Assembly: GCA_030672255.1 (NCBI GenBank)
Contig: DAOVGU010000238.1
Location: 1-14,903, forward strand
Source of the DNA: a bacterium
GTDB lineage: Bacteria; Ratteibacteria; UBA8468
Direction of reading: 5' to 3'
DNA: 14,903 bases
Positions 5,896 through 13,068 of the stretch are shown one piece after another. Within the stretch, counting starts at the first letter, position 1. Each line of letters starts with the position of its first letter. The notes beneath the pieces are model-generated. The model was not told the origin of the DNA. It saw only the letters and a list, made by a program, of their open reading frames with translations, and ran no database searches. Both the position numbers and the translations under genes were made by a program.

Positions 5896-8034
5896 CTAAG
5901 TAGCGGAAGTTGTCAATTTTTTTAGAAGAGTGGTGGGCTTTTCCTTTTCAACTTTGCAGAGGAGTCCCCGCAGTTGATATGTCCCGAAGGCCGGATCATA
6001 AGGCGGTTTGTTATTGGTGAGAATATTGGCGTTGCAATCCCAAACCCCATGGCCATGCTCTTTTATTTCTGGATACCACCAGGCATGCTCCACGCTTATT
6101 ACATCGGCTCGGATTTCCTCGGTGACCTTTGCCTGCTGGTAGATGCTACCACGGGGAGAGCTAATTTTTATCCAGTCTCCATCCTCGATATTATGTTTTA
6201 CTGCCGCCTTGGGGTGAATCTCCGTTTGGGGATGTTTCCTTTTCTCGCGTAGACTTGATAGTTGATGATATTCTGATTGAAAGAACTCCTTTTGCCGTCT
6301 TCCTGTGATGAGAATATAGGGATACTTTTTGGCCAATTCCGGTGTAGAGAGAGGGCTTTCCGGCGGTTCTCTATATGAGGGGAGAGGCTCATAGCCCAGC
6401 TCTTTTAATTTCTGAGAGTAGAGTTCTATTTTCTTCGATGGCGTTTTGAATCCATGGTCGATGTATTTGTTGAATCTTAGAGGAGGAAAGTAATATCCCT
6501 TTTCTTTCAACTCCTCAAATGTTAGGTTGGTTCTTTTTAGCTGAGAGGCAATCAGTTCCTCTATTGATTCGCATCCGAGCTCAAGTCCTAATCGTCCTGC
6601 CAATTCGGCAAGGATCTCTTCATCCTGTTTGCATTCACCTACCTGGATGACCTTCTGTTGAACCGAGACTCCATTTTCGGCGATGTAGGGGAGACCAACC
6701 ACTTGATTCACCTCAGGCCAGATCGCCGCCGGCAAAAAATAGTCGGCATATTCTACCGTGGGGGTCCTGAAGAAATCGGCAATAACTACCATGTCCATCT
6801 TCATCAATGCTTCTCTATACTCCTTTGGATTAGCGAAGGTGGCCAATCCATTGTTGCCGAAAATCATAAATGCTCTTATAGGATATGGTTTTCCCGTACG
6901 CATCGTTTCCAGCAGGGTAGGGATGTGAGCTGAGGGAATAAAGGCATCCCTGCCGCCCAATAGCTTATAGGTATCTGCACCTAACCTTTTCTCCTGACTG
7001 CGGATTGCTCTCCTTCGGAAGATAGGAGTTGGACCCAGGATATGCATCCCGAAGATGTCAGCCCCGGGCTTATCGATATTGCCCACAAGAGCCCGCAAGA
7101 TTGCGATACTCCGGACCGTCTGGAGAGAATTTGGGGTCTGCTCAATGGAGACCCCCCAGTCAATTATTCCTGGTTTATGGGTTGCATAGCTGCGGGCAAT
7201 GTTGAATATTGTTTCTTCCTTCAGACCGGTGATTCTTGCGGCCCATTGGGGACTGTATTTTTTAACATGTTCTTCGAACTCCTCAAAACCGTAGGTCCAG
7301 TCTTTAACGAACTCTTTATCATACAGAGCTTCCTTAATAATTACCTGGCTCATCGCAAGCGCTAAGGCCATATCGGTTCCGGGACGCAACTGAAGGATGT
7401 GCTTACAATGTTTGGCGGTTTGCGAGATACGTGGGTCGATGCAAAATGTATGCGGTATGGCTTTGATCAGACGGCGCACCACAAAGGGGACCTTTCCGTC
7501 GGGCCCGCTGACTAATGGGTTGCTTCCCCAAAAGAGCGCGCAGGCAGGTTTTGTGCCGCTATAGTAATCGCTGACTAAAAACTCGCCATAGGTAACAAGA
7601 CTTACGTTAACACGGGGAAAAAGACATTGTGCGGCGCCGGGCTCGATCCAATTGGGAGAACCAAGAGCATTAACAAAACGAATTAGGTTCAGGTAATGAT
7701 GCCGGCCGGTGCCCTGGGCAAGAGCAATTCCCTGGGGTCCATCCTCCTTGATAACCCTTTTCAATTTGCCGACAATGGAATCAAAAGCCTCTTCCCAGGA
7801 GATAGGTTCAAATTCCCCTTTGCCTCTTGGACCGGTTCTTTTCATTGGTCTGGTTAAGCGCTGGGGGTGGTAAACCATCTCAATGGTGGCCCTTCCTTTT
7901 GCGCACAGCGCCCCGCGGTTCATTGGCGAATCTTTATCGCCTTCAATGTGGACAAGGCGCCCATTTTTGATATGGAGTAACACCCCGCATCCACCATGGC
8001 ACATCCTGCATGTACTTTTGAATATCCCATCCAT
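5896..8034 (-). CDS. Molybdopterin (bis-MGD) oxidoreductase, catalytic subunit, cytoplasmic
   Basis: A 712-residue member of the DMSO-reductase superfamily. It starts with a 4Fe-4S motif (Cys9, Cys12, Cys16, Cys44; CRMCHGGCG ... LCAKG). The Mo/W-cofactor domains follow, with WGSNPLVSGPDGK and a GNNGLATFANP segment typical of the molybdopterin fold, and it ends with a molydopterin-dinucleotide-binding domain (GDWIKISSPRGS onward). Cys137 (AAQCLFPR) is a candidate metal ligand. No twin-arginine signal, so it should be cytoplasmic. Substrate cannot be read from sequence; relatives are annotated as formate dehydrogenase, thiosulfate/polysulfide reductase or simply uncharacterised. The ATG immediately follows the Asp23 stop with a GGAAG SD. 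No iron-sulfur or membrane subunit gene is nearby, which is unusual for this superfamily. Confidence 0.88.
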   Translation of the reverse strand: MDGIFKSTCRMCHGGCGVLLHIKNGRLVHIEGDKDSPMNRGALCAKGRATIEMVYHPQRLTRPMKRTGPRGKGEFEPISWEEAFDSIVGKLKRVIKEDGPQGIALAQGTGRHHYLNLIRFVNALGSPNWIEPGAAQCLFPRVNVSLVTYGEFLVSDYYSGTKPACALFWGSNPLVSGPDGKVPFVVRRLIKAIPHTFCIDPRISQTAKHCKHILQLRPGTDMALALAMSQVIIKEALYDKEFVKDWTYGFEEFEEHVKKYSPQWAARITGLKEETIFNIARSYATHKPGIIDWGVSIEQTPNSLQTVRSIAILRALVGNIDKPGADIFGMHILGPTPIFRRRAIRSQEKRLGADTYKLLGGRDAFIPSAHIPTLLETMRTGKPYPIRAFMIFGNNGLATFANPKEYREALMKMDMVVIADFFRTPTVEYADYFLPAAIWPEVNQVVGLPYIAENGVSVQQKVIQVGECKQDEEILAELAGRLGLELGCESIEELIASQLKRTNLTFEELKEKGYYFPPLRFNKYIDHGFKTPSKKIELYSQKLKELGYEPLPSYREPPESPLSTPELAKKYPYILITGRRQKEFFQSEYHQLSSLREKRKHPQTEIHPKAAVKHNIEDGDWIKISSPRGSIYQQAKVTEEIRADVISVEHAWWYPEIKEHGHGVWDCNANILTNNKPPYDPAFGTYQLRGLLCKVEKEKPTTLLKKLTTSAT

Positions 8035-8388
8035 TTATTCTTCCAGGTGGACGCCACGGACATTCACATCTACCTTTGCCACCTTGATTCCAGTCTGCTT
8101 CTCTATCGTTTCCTTTATCGTCTTTTGAATCTGCCAGGTTACCTCAGGAATATTTACTCCATAATTAACGACGATTGCCAGCTCAAAACTGACATTATCT
8201 TCCGATAATTTTACCTTTACTCTCCGTTCGGGATGCTCTTTGCCCAGGAGTTCAGCAATCCCACCAACAAAATTGGAGGTGATTTTATAGATACCCGGAA
8301 CCTTGGAGGCCGCCACCGCCACGATCGTGCCCAAAACTTCATTCTGAATCTTTAATGAACCTAATTTCTCCTTATTATTATTTGTCAT
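8035..8388 (-). CDS. Asp23/Gls24 family envelope stress protein
   Basis: A 117-residue protein from ATG 8388, chosen because GGAG lies seven bases upstream. An ATG at 8394 and a TTG at 8412 would extend it. It shows the family pattern: LGSLKIQNEVLGTIVAVAASKVPGIYKI near the N-terminus, a central strand region with VKLSEDNVSFELAIVVNYG, and IPEVTWQIQKTIKETIEKQTGIKVAKVDVNVRGV at the end. Asp23/Gls24 proteins are small cytoplasmic proteins linked in Firmicutes to alkaline or cell-envelope stress, often tethered to a membrane partner. No such partner is evident here. It overlaps the accC 3' end by 11 bases. A place directly after accC is common for this family, so this is the conserved genomic Asp23, not an accessory gene. 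Confidence 0.88.
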   Translation of the reverse strand: MTNNNKEKLGSLKIQNEVLGTIVAVAASKVPGIYKITSNFVGGIAELLGKEHPERRVKVKLSEDNVSFELAIVVNYGVNIPEVTWQIQKTIKETIEKQTGIKVAKVDVNVRGVHLEE

Positions 8389-9733
8389 TTTCATTCTCCA
8401 GAATTGTCTCAATAAATCCTACGTAATACTTCCCTTTAAGATATTGGGGATTAGCAAAGACTTTTCTGTAGAAAGGAATGGTTGTTTTCACTCCTTCAAT
8501 TTCTGTTTCCTCGAGAGCCCGTTGCATTCGGGAAATAGCCTCCTGCCGATTTTTCCCAAAAGCAATCAATTTTGCTAAGAGGCTATCGTAATAGGCGGGG
8601 ACAGTATAGCCTTCATAGATATGGGTGTCTAACCTGATCCCTGGACCACCTGGGGGCAGATATCTGGTAATCTTTCCCGGGGAGGGAAGGAAATCATTCT
8701 CAGGATCCTCAGCGTTAATCCGACATTCCATTGCTACCCCAAAAATGGAGACATCCTTCTGTTTTAAAGATAATTTTTCTCCTTCCGCAATTCTAATTTG
8801 CTCTCTTATTATGTCGGTATTGGTTACTAATTCGGTGACAGGATGCTCGACCTGAATGCGAGTATTCATTTCCAGGAAATAGGGGAAAAGGTTACTATCG
8901 ACAAGGAATTCCACTGTTCCCGCAGAGGTATAGTTAACAGATTTCGCTACCTTTAGTGCTAATCTGGCTAATCTTCTCCTGAATCTCTGATTAATGAGAG
9001 GGGAGGGCGATTCTTCAATCAGTTTCTGATGCCGTCTTTGAAGGGAGCAGTCCCTTTCCCAAAGACAAAGATAGTTGCCGAAACTATCGCCTAAAATTTG
9101 CACCTCAATGTGCCGTGGCCTTTCTAAATATTTCTCCAGATAAAGATTGGGGTTATCAAAGGCAACCTTTGCCTCCTCCTGACAGAAAAGAACAGCAGAT
9201 TTCAGCTCCTCCTCTTCGCGCACAACCCTCATTCCTCTTCCTCCACCACCACCGGAGGCCTTTACAATTATAGGGTACTTTATTGCTTTGGCTATTTCTT
9301 TTGCTTCCTCGAGACTTTTTACAACACCATCGCTTCCCGGAATAACGGGAACCCCATTTCTCTTCACCGTCTGCCGGGCAAGGGATTTGTCGCCCATAAG
9401 TTGGATATTGCTGGCTGTGGGGCCGATAAAGCTGATGTGACTTGCTTCACAAACCTCAACGAAAGGAATGCTTTCGGCCAGGAAACCATAACCAGGATGA
9501 ATTGCATCAGCATCGGTTGCCTCCACCGCAGATAAGATATGCGGGATATTAAGGTAACTTTCCACACTTTCCCCGGGACCAATGCAGATACGCTCATCGG
9601 CATATCGGACAGGAAGGGAGTCTCTATCTGCGCTTGAGTAGGCGATGACCGTCTTGATCCCTAACTCCTTGCAGGTACGAATTACCCGGAGCGCAATCTC
9701 CCCCCGGTTGGCAATAAGAATTTTACTAAACAT
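8378..9733 (-). CDS. accC: Biotin carboxylase subunit of acetyl-CoA carboxylase
   Basis: A 451-residue ATP-grasp enzyme that carboxylates the biotin on BCCP using bicarbonate and ATP, the first half-reaction of malonyl-CoA synthesis. The N-terminus KILIANRGEIALRVIR is diagnostic. Seen are Lys116 (MGDKS), the Gly-rich ATP loop after Lys158 (KASGGGGGRGM), His235/Lys237 (RRHQKLIEE), metal ligands Glu275 and Glu288, and NTRIQVEHPVTE at 290-301. Ile replaces the more usual Leu in that last motif. Length matches the family (about 450). The ATG is fixed by homology, yet no Shine-Dalgarno precedes it; the upstream ten bases are AT-only and then the nested repeat begins. The gene is separated from accB by that repeat. 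Its stop overlaps the Asp23 start. Confidence 0.97.
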   Translation of the reverse strand: MFSKILIANRGEIALRVIRTCKELGIKTVIAYSSADRDSLPVRYADERICIGPGESVESYLNIPHILSAVEATDADAIHPGYGFLAESIPFVEVCEASHISFIGPTASNIQLMGDKSLARQTVKRNGVPVIPGSDGVVKSLEEAKEIAKAIKYPIIVKASGGGGGRGMRVVREEEELKSAVLFCQEEAKVAFDNPNLYLEKYLERPRHIEVQILGDSFGNYLCLWERDCSLQRRHQKLIEESPSPLINQRFRRRLARLALKVAKSVNYTSAGTVEFLVDSNLFPYFLEMNTRIQVEHPVTELVTNTDIIREQIRIAEGEKLSLKQKDVSIFGVAMECRINAEDPENDFLPSPGKITRYLPPGGPGIRLDTHIYEGYTVPAYYDSLLAKLIAFGKNRQEAISRMQRALEETEIEGVKTTIPFYRKVFANPQYLKGKYYVGFIETILENENDK

Positions 9734-9742
9734 AAATATATT

Positions 9743-9920
9743 TAACCACGAGATTTCACAGAAACGTCATTGCGAGCGTAGCGAAGCAATCTCATTAAGT
9801 GAGGGATTGCCACGTCGCTATCGCTCCTCGCAATGACAGCTATGCTGTCATCTTGTGTTAATCAGTGAAATCTGCGGTTTATTTTTTTAATCTGTGTATA
9901 TCTGTGTTAATCTGTGGTTA
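9743..9920. repeat. Nested inverted-repeat element, copy 2, between accB and accC
   Basis: Outer arms TAACCAC (9743-9749) and GTGGTTA (9914-9920) bound a composite element containing repeated AATCTGTG-type blocks and an inner GTCATTGCGAG element (9766-9837). A perfect 8-bp hairpin, ATGACAGC with GCTGTCAT, spans 9833-9851. The element overlaps the accB 3' end: the last codons and TAA stop (9907-9909) lie inside it. On the other side it ends nine bases before the accC ATG. It accounts for essentially all of the accB-accC gap. It is homologous, inverted, to the copy at 45-186. Confidence 0.8.
9766..9837. repeat. Inner GTCATTGCGAG inverted repeat, copy 2
   Basis: GTCATTGCGAG (9766-9776) and CTCGCAATGAC (9827-9837) are a perfect 11-bp inverted pair. 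The interior GCGAAGCAATCTC and GAGGGATTGCCAC is the reverse complement of the interior of the 71-156 copy, with point differences. At 72 bp it is slightly shorter than copy 1. Confidence 0.78.
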
Positions 9921-10308
9921 CAATTTCTGTGGGTTCGATGAGGAAGAGAGTTTGTCCATACTCTACAATCTTGCCATTCTCGGCTAAAATCTTCTTGATT
10001 CTGCCCGCTTTCTCCGGCTTAATTTCGTTCATCACCTTCATTGCCTCCACAATACAGAGTGTATCCCCTTCCTTTACGGCTTTGCCAACCTCCACAAAAG
10101 GAGGGGAGGTTGGGGAAAGAGCGCGATAGAATGTTCCAATAAGGGGAGAGGTAATCTTTATTAAATTTTCTTCTTCGGGAAGTTCTGATTCTATTTTTCT
10201 ACCCTTTTTCTTTAGTTTCAGATGAAGATTCGGTCCTCTTACCTCTAATTCGGTAAGATCATTTTTCTTCATAAACTGGATAAATGATTTTAACTCTTCA
10301 GGTTTCAT
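9907..10308 (-). CDS. accB: Biotin carboxyl carrier protein of acetyl-CoA carboxylase
   Basis: A 133-residue BCCP that carries the biotin shuttling CO2 from AccC to the carboxyltransferase. The N-terminal helix pair (MKPEELKSFIQFMKKNDLTELEV) is followed by a short charged linker and the biotinyl domain (~52-126). The biotin site is EAMKVMNEI, with Lys91, and the ITSPLIGTFYRALSP strand is typical. It is shorter than the usual ~150-160 residues because the Pro/Ala linker is reduced. The ATG overlaps the efp stop (ATGA), so the two are translationally coupled. The last residues, VTTD, and the stop codon are encoded by the end of the inserted nested repeat, so the native C-terminus, probably near LFLIEP, was altered. 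The biotinyl fold itself appears intact. Confidence 0.95.
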   Translation of the reverse strand: MKPEELKSFIQFMKKNDLTELEVRGPNLHLKLKKKGRKIESELPEEENLIKITSPLIGTFYRALSPTSPPFVEVGKAVKEGDTLCIVEAMKVMNEIKPEKAGRIKKILAENGKIVEYGQTLFLIEPTEIVTTD

Positions 10309-10859
10309 ATTCTAGTCACGTACTTATTGGTGCGGGTATCAACCTGCACTATGTCTCCGTTATTGATGAACAAGGGAACTTCGAGGCTAAGGCCGGTCTC
10401 CAGGGTTACCTTTTTTTTAACAGCACTTACCGTATTACCTTTAACTCCTGGCTCGGATTTAGTTACCTTTAAATCTACGAAGGTAGGGAGGATAACATCA
10501 ATCAGTCTTTCTTTATATTTCAGGAGAGTAACGGAGGAAGACTCTTTTAAGAATTTCTTTTTCTCCCCAATAATCTCCTCATCGGCCATAATCTCCTCAA
10601 AATTCTCACTATCCATAAAATAGTATTTTCCTTCCTGATGATAAAGATAATCCGCTCTTATCTCTTCTAAAATAGCAACCATTACCTTTTCTGTAGAACG
10701 GAATGTTTTTTCAATCATTTTAGACCTCTTTAAATCCTTCAGTTTGCATCGGACATAAGCCGGTCCCTTTCCCGGTTTAATATGGTCTGCTTTGGTAACC
10801 GAATAAAGATTTCCCTCTACCTCAATGATTATTCCGTTCTTTAATTCATTGGCAATCAT
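10305..10859 (-). CDS. efp: Translation elongation factor P
   Basis: A 184-residue EF-P, close to the usual ~185. It binds between the P and E sites of the ribosome and relieves stalling at consecutive prolines. The N-terminal KOW-like domain contains the tip loop HIKPGKGPAYVR with Lys31 at the position modified in many bacteria. Two OB domains follow, ending in GLSLEVPLFINNGDIVQVDTRTNKYVTRI. No EpmA/EpmB or other modification gene is in the window, so the modification state is unknown. The ATG is fixed by family alignment, but there is no Shine-Dalgarno. The ten bases before it separate it from the arm of a multi-stem element (10869-10971). The stop overlaps accB by ATGA. Confidence 0.97.
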   Translation of the reverse strand: MIANELKNGIIIEVEGNLYSVTKADHIKPGKGPAYVRCKLKDLKRSKMIEKTFRSTEKVMVAILEEIRADYLYHQEGKYYFMDSENFEEIMADEEIIGEKKKFLKESSSVTLLKYKERLIDVILPTFVDLKVTKSEPGVKGNTVSAVKKKVTLETGLSLEVPLFINNGDIVQVDTRTNKYVTRI

Positions 10860-10868
10860 AGGATGTTC

Positions 10869-10971
10869 GGACTATTTCTTCGGTGGCACGCACAGCAGTC
10901 ATGCTGTGCTATGAGATGCCTCCTCTGTCCGGGCATTCATACGGCATCTAATGCCACTACAGAAATAGTCC
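10869..10971 (-). other. Multi-stem structured element in the efp leader
   Basis: A ~103-bp element fills most of the pepP-efp gap (10860-11029). A closing stem pairs GGACTATTTCT (10869-10879) with AGAAATAGTCC (10961-10971), perfect over 11 bp. After a 3x3 internal loop it continues as GTGGCA (10883-10888) with TGCCAC (10952-10957). Inside are hairpin GCACAGCA/TGCTGTGC (10890-10909, four-base loop) and stem AGATGCC/GGCATCT (10914-10949). The GGCAT/ATGCC blocks recur, so alternative pairing is possible (10943-10947 with 10951-10955). It could be a leader RNA acting on efp, or a REP/MITE-type palindromic insertion. I do not recognise it as a known riboswitch class. Confidence 0.7.
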
Positions 10972-11029
10972 TCACATTAGTATAAAAACATTTTAATCCT
11001 TTGGTGTTCAGTAATTAATATTTTTGTGG

Positions 11030-12043
11030 CTATAATTTTTCACAGCCGTCCTTTGTTACGACCACCATATCTTCTTTTCTCATCCCTCCCCAACCAGGGA
11101 TGTAAATGCCGGGCTCTATTGTGAAAACCATTCCATCTTTTAGCCTTTTTCTGCTTTTGGGAGAAATAAATGGTAATTCATGGGTATCCAGACCTACGCC
11201 GTGGCCCAGGTTATGGATAAAATATTTGCCATATCCTTCCCGATTAAGAAGATGACGGGCGGCTTGGTCAATCTTACCAATCATCACTCCCGGCCGAATC
11301 TCAGCCATTGCTAAACTTACAGCCTTTTTTAGAAGAGTATCGATTCTGTTTTCCTTCTTACCCATTTTACCCAGAAAGACAGTTCTTGTAAAATCTGATT
11401 TATAGCCTCCAACCATGCCACCAAAATCAAGGATAATTGGTTCTTTTTCTTTGATAACCTTTTTAGAAGCGGTAGCGTGAGGGAAAGAACTTCGCCTCCC
11501 ACTGGCAACAATGGGAGGGAAACTTTCATCCTCTGCCCCCTTTTCTCTGAGTAAACCACAAATAACGCCGGCAACCTTTAGTTCACTCATCCCTGGTTTT
11601 AGTTGCTTTATCAGAGAGGAAAAAACCTCTCGGGTAACTGTCGCAGATTTTTTCAATAATTCAATCTCTCCTTTCTCCTTAATCAATCGGAAACTCTCAA
11701 TAAAATCTCTACAGGGGACGAACTTAACCTTGGGCAATAATCTTTGCAAGAGAAAGTAGTCCTTCAGATAGATTGAACTTTCCTCTATCCCGAGCCTTTT
11801 AAATGGTCTAAAAAATTTTGGTTTTGTCTCCCGGATAATTTGAAATGAACCAGGCACCCTTTCTTTCGCCTCTTCATAATAAAGGGTCCCGGAAAAGAAA
11901 AAGGTTTCTTCTCTCGTTACTAAAACTTTAATGCCTTGCCCAGAGAAACCGGAAAGGTAATGGATATTTTTAAGGTTAGTGATCAGAAAGGCATCCAACC
12001 TCTTTTGCTTGATTTTTTCCTGAACTCTCTTTAACCTCTTCAT
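11030..12043 (-). CDS. pepP: Xaa-Pro aminopeptidase/dipeptidase (M24B)
   Basis: A 337-residue cytoplasmic metallopeptidase that cleaves X-Pro bonds in peptides. Residues 1-125 form the creatinase-like N-terminal domain (RLDAFLITNLKNIHYLSGFSG). Residues ~130-337 are the pita-bread catalytic domain. All five dinuclear-metal ligands can be placed: Asp206 (ILDFGG), Asp217 (KSDFTRT), His281 (GHGVGLDTHE), Glu310 (TIEPGIY) and Glu324 (MRKEDMV). Substrate-contacting His189 (FPHA) is also present. Short M24B proteins next to efp are often labelled pepP or pepQ; sequence alone does not separate the two. It begins by ATGA overlap with argF. Its C-terminus stops soon after the last ligand, slightly short of the family's usual ~350. 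Confidence 0.93.
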   Translation of the reverse strand: MKRLKRVQEKIKQKRLDAFLITNLKNIHYLSGFSGQGIKVLVTREETFFFSGTLYYEEAKERVPGSFQIIRETKPKFFRPFKRLGIEESSIYLKDYFLLQRLLPKVKFVPCRDFIESFRLIKEKGEIELLKKSATVTREVFSSLIKQLKPGMSELKVAGVICGLLREKGAEDESFPPIVASGRRSSFPHATASKKVIKEKEPIILDFGGMVGGYKSDFTRTVFLGKMGKKENRIDTLLKKAVSLAMAEIRPGVMIGKIDQAARHLLNREGYGKYFIHNLGHGVGLDTHELPFISPKSRKRLKDGMVFTIEPGIYIPGWGGMRKEDMVVVTKDGCEKL

Positions 12044-12939
12044 AGAAGAGTGGTAAGGATGGCCTTCTGTAAATGGAGGCGGTTGGCTGCCTGCTCAAGA
12101 ACAATGGAGGATGGACCATCGATTACTTCATCGGTAATCTCTTCTCCGCGATGGGCGGGAAGACAATGCATTACTAAAAGGTTTTTCTTTGCTTTCTTAA
12201 ACAATTTCTTATTAAGTTGATAACCATCAAATTTCATGAGTCTTTTTTTTCTTTCATTCTCGGCTCCCATACTGACCCAGGTATCGGTATAGACAACATC
12301 ACTATCCTTGATAAAATCTTCTGGCCGAGTAGAAAAAATCAAATTTTTCTTATTCTTCACCTTCGCGATAACCTCTCTCTTTGGTTGATATTCTTCAGGT
12401 GTAATCACTGATAGCCGCACTCCTAATTTATCTGCCCCCAAAATCAAAGAGTGACAGACATTATTTCCATCACCGATAAAGGTAAGTTTTAAATCCTTCA
12501 ATCCCCTTTTTTCCCAGAGAGTGAAATAATCCGAGAGAACCTGACAGGGATGGTACACATTAGAAAGTCCATTAATTACCGGGATATTGCTGTACTTGGC
12601 AAAATCCTCTACTTCTTTTTGCTCAAATGTTCTGATGAGAATTCCATCCAGGTAAGAGGAAAGAACCTTAGCCGTATCGGAGATTGTCTCTCCCCTTGAA
12701 AGTTGAAGATCTTCATCCGAAAGAAAGATCGCTCCTCCTCCTAATTCAAACATTCCCACCTCGAAGGAAATTCTGGTTCGGGTAGAGGCCTTGCGGAAGA
12801 GCATCCCCAGAACCTTTCCGGAAAGAAGAGGGATAACCTTCTCCCCTCTTTTCTTTCTTTCCTTCAATTCTTTAGTACGGATAAAAAGTCTTAAAATCTC
12901 CTCTTCAGTTAAATCAGCGATAGAAAGCAAATCCTTCAT
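12040..12939 (-). CDS. argF: Ornithine carbamoyltransferase
   Basis: A 299-residue enzyme that makes citrulline from ornithine and carbamoyl phosphate in arginine synthesis, active as a cytoplasmic trimer. Motifs in order: carbamoyl-phosphate loop STRTR (52-56), Arg103-Thr104, HPCQ (130-133), ornithine-loop Asp219 with SMG (223-225), HCLPAHRG (258-265) and Arg288 near the end (AANRLHLQ). The SMG and HCLP motifs separate it from aspartate carbamoyltransferase. NGLSN before HPCQ differs slightly from the more common S/T-D. The ATG has GGGGAG about 11 bases upstream and a good promoter 30-60 bases upstream. It is the first gene of the housekeeping run and overlaps pepP by ATGA. Confidence 0.96.
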   Translation of the reverse strand: MKDLLSIADLTEEEILRLFIRTKELKERKKRGEKVIPLLSGKVLGMLFRKASTRTRISFEVGMFELGGGAIFLSDEDLQLSRGETISDTAKVLSSYLDGILIRTFEQKEVEDFAKYSNIPVINGLSNVYHPCQVLSDYFTLWEKRGLKDLKLTFIGDGNNVCHSLILGADKLGVRLSVITPEEYQPKREVIAKVKNKKNLIFSTRPEDFIKDSDVVYTDTWVSMGAENERKKRLMKFDGYQLNKKLFKKAKKNLLVMHCLPAHRGEEITDEVIDGPSSIVLEQAANRLHLQKAILTTLL

Positions 12940-12967
12940 TTTTTTATCTACTCCCCACTCCCTAATT

Positions 12968-12997
12968 ATTATACTATAATGTTCCCTTTTTTGCCAA
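12968..12997 (-). promoter_or_regulatory. Sigma70-type promoter for argF operon
   Basis: On the minus strand TTGGCA (12992-12997) and a perfect TATAAT (12968-12973) are separated by 18 bases. Transcription would begin near 12961, leaving a leader of about 22 bases that contains the GGGGAG Shine-Dalgarno before the argF ATG. I see no ArgR-box-like palindrome, so arginine control is not evident. Confidence 0.75.
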
Positions 12998-13000
12998 ATA

Positions 13001-13030
13001 AAAAAGCAAGGTTTTTACACCCTGCTTTTT
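13001..13030 (-). terminator. Intrinsic terminator after the 595-residue gene
   Basis: On the minus strand AAAAAGCAGGGT (from 13030) pairs with ACCTTGCTTTTT (to 13001) through a six-base loop, with one G-U wobble, ending in a run of U. The wobble becomes an A-C mismatch on the plus strand, which supports the minus-strand orientation. It isolates the upstream secreted-protein gene from the argF promoter, which begins just after it. Confidence 0.8.
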
Positions 13031-13033
13031 TAA

Positions 13034-13051
13034 TGCCGAGTGAACTCGGCA
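13034..13051. other. Short palindrome between stop and terminator
   Basis: TGCCGAG (13034-13040) and CTCGGCA (13045-13051) form a perfect 7-bp stem with a four-base loop TGAA. It sits 17 bases after the stop of the 595-residue gene and directly before the intrinsic terminator. It may add to mRNA 3' stability or be a small dispersed palindrome like the one at 1021-1039. Confidence 0.5.
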
Positions 13052-13068
13052 ACTACACATACTATCCT

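Noticed and set aside
5974..7365. Several opposite-strand and alternate-frame open frames across the oxidoreductase gene
   Set aside because: They are shadows of the long, well-supported 712-residue gene, with no SD, domain or conserved start.
10869..10971. tRNA or tRNA-like gene
   Set aside because: The element has a multi-stem layout but no T-loop, anticodon arm geometry or CCA-type acceptor, and the stems are the wrong lengths.
10869..10971. Intrinsic terminator for pepP
   Set aside because: The closing stem is strong but no U-run follows it on the minus strand; efp begins ten bases later.
10974..11029. Separate promoter for efp (TATACT on the minus strand near 10980)
   Set aside because: A plausible -10 exists but no -35 hexamer lies at 16-18 bases. 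An internal promoter cannot be supported from sequence alone.
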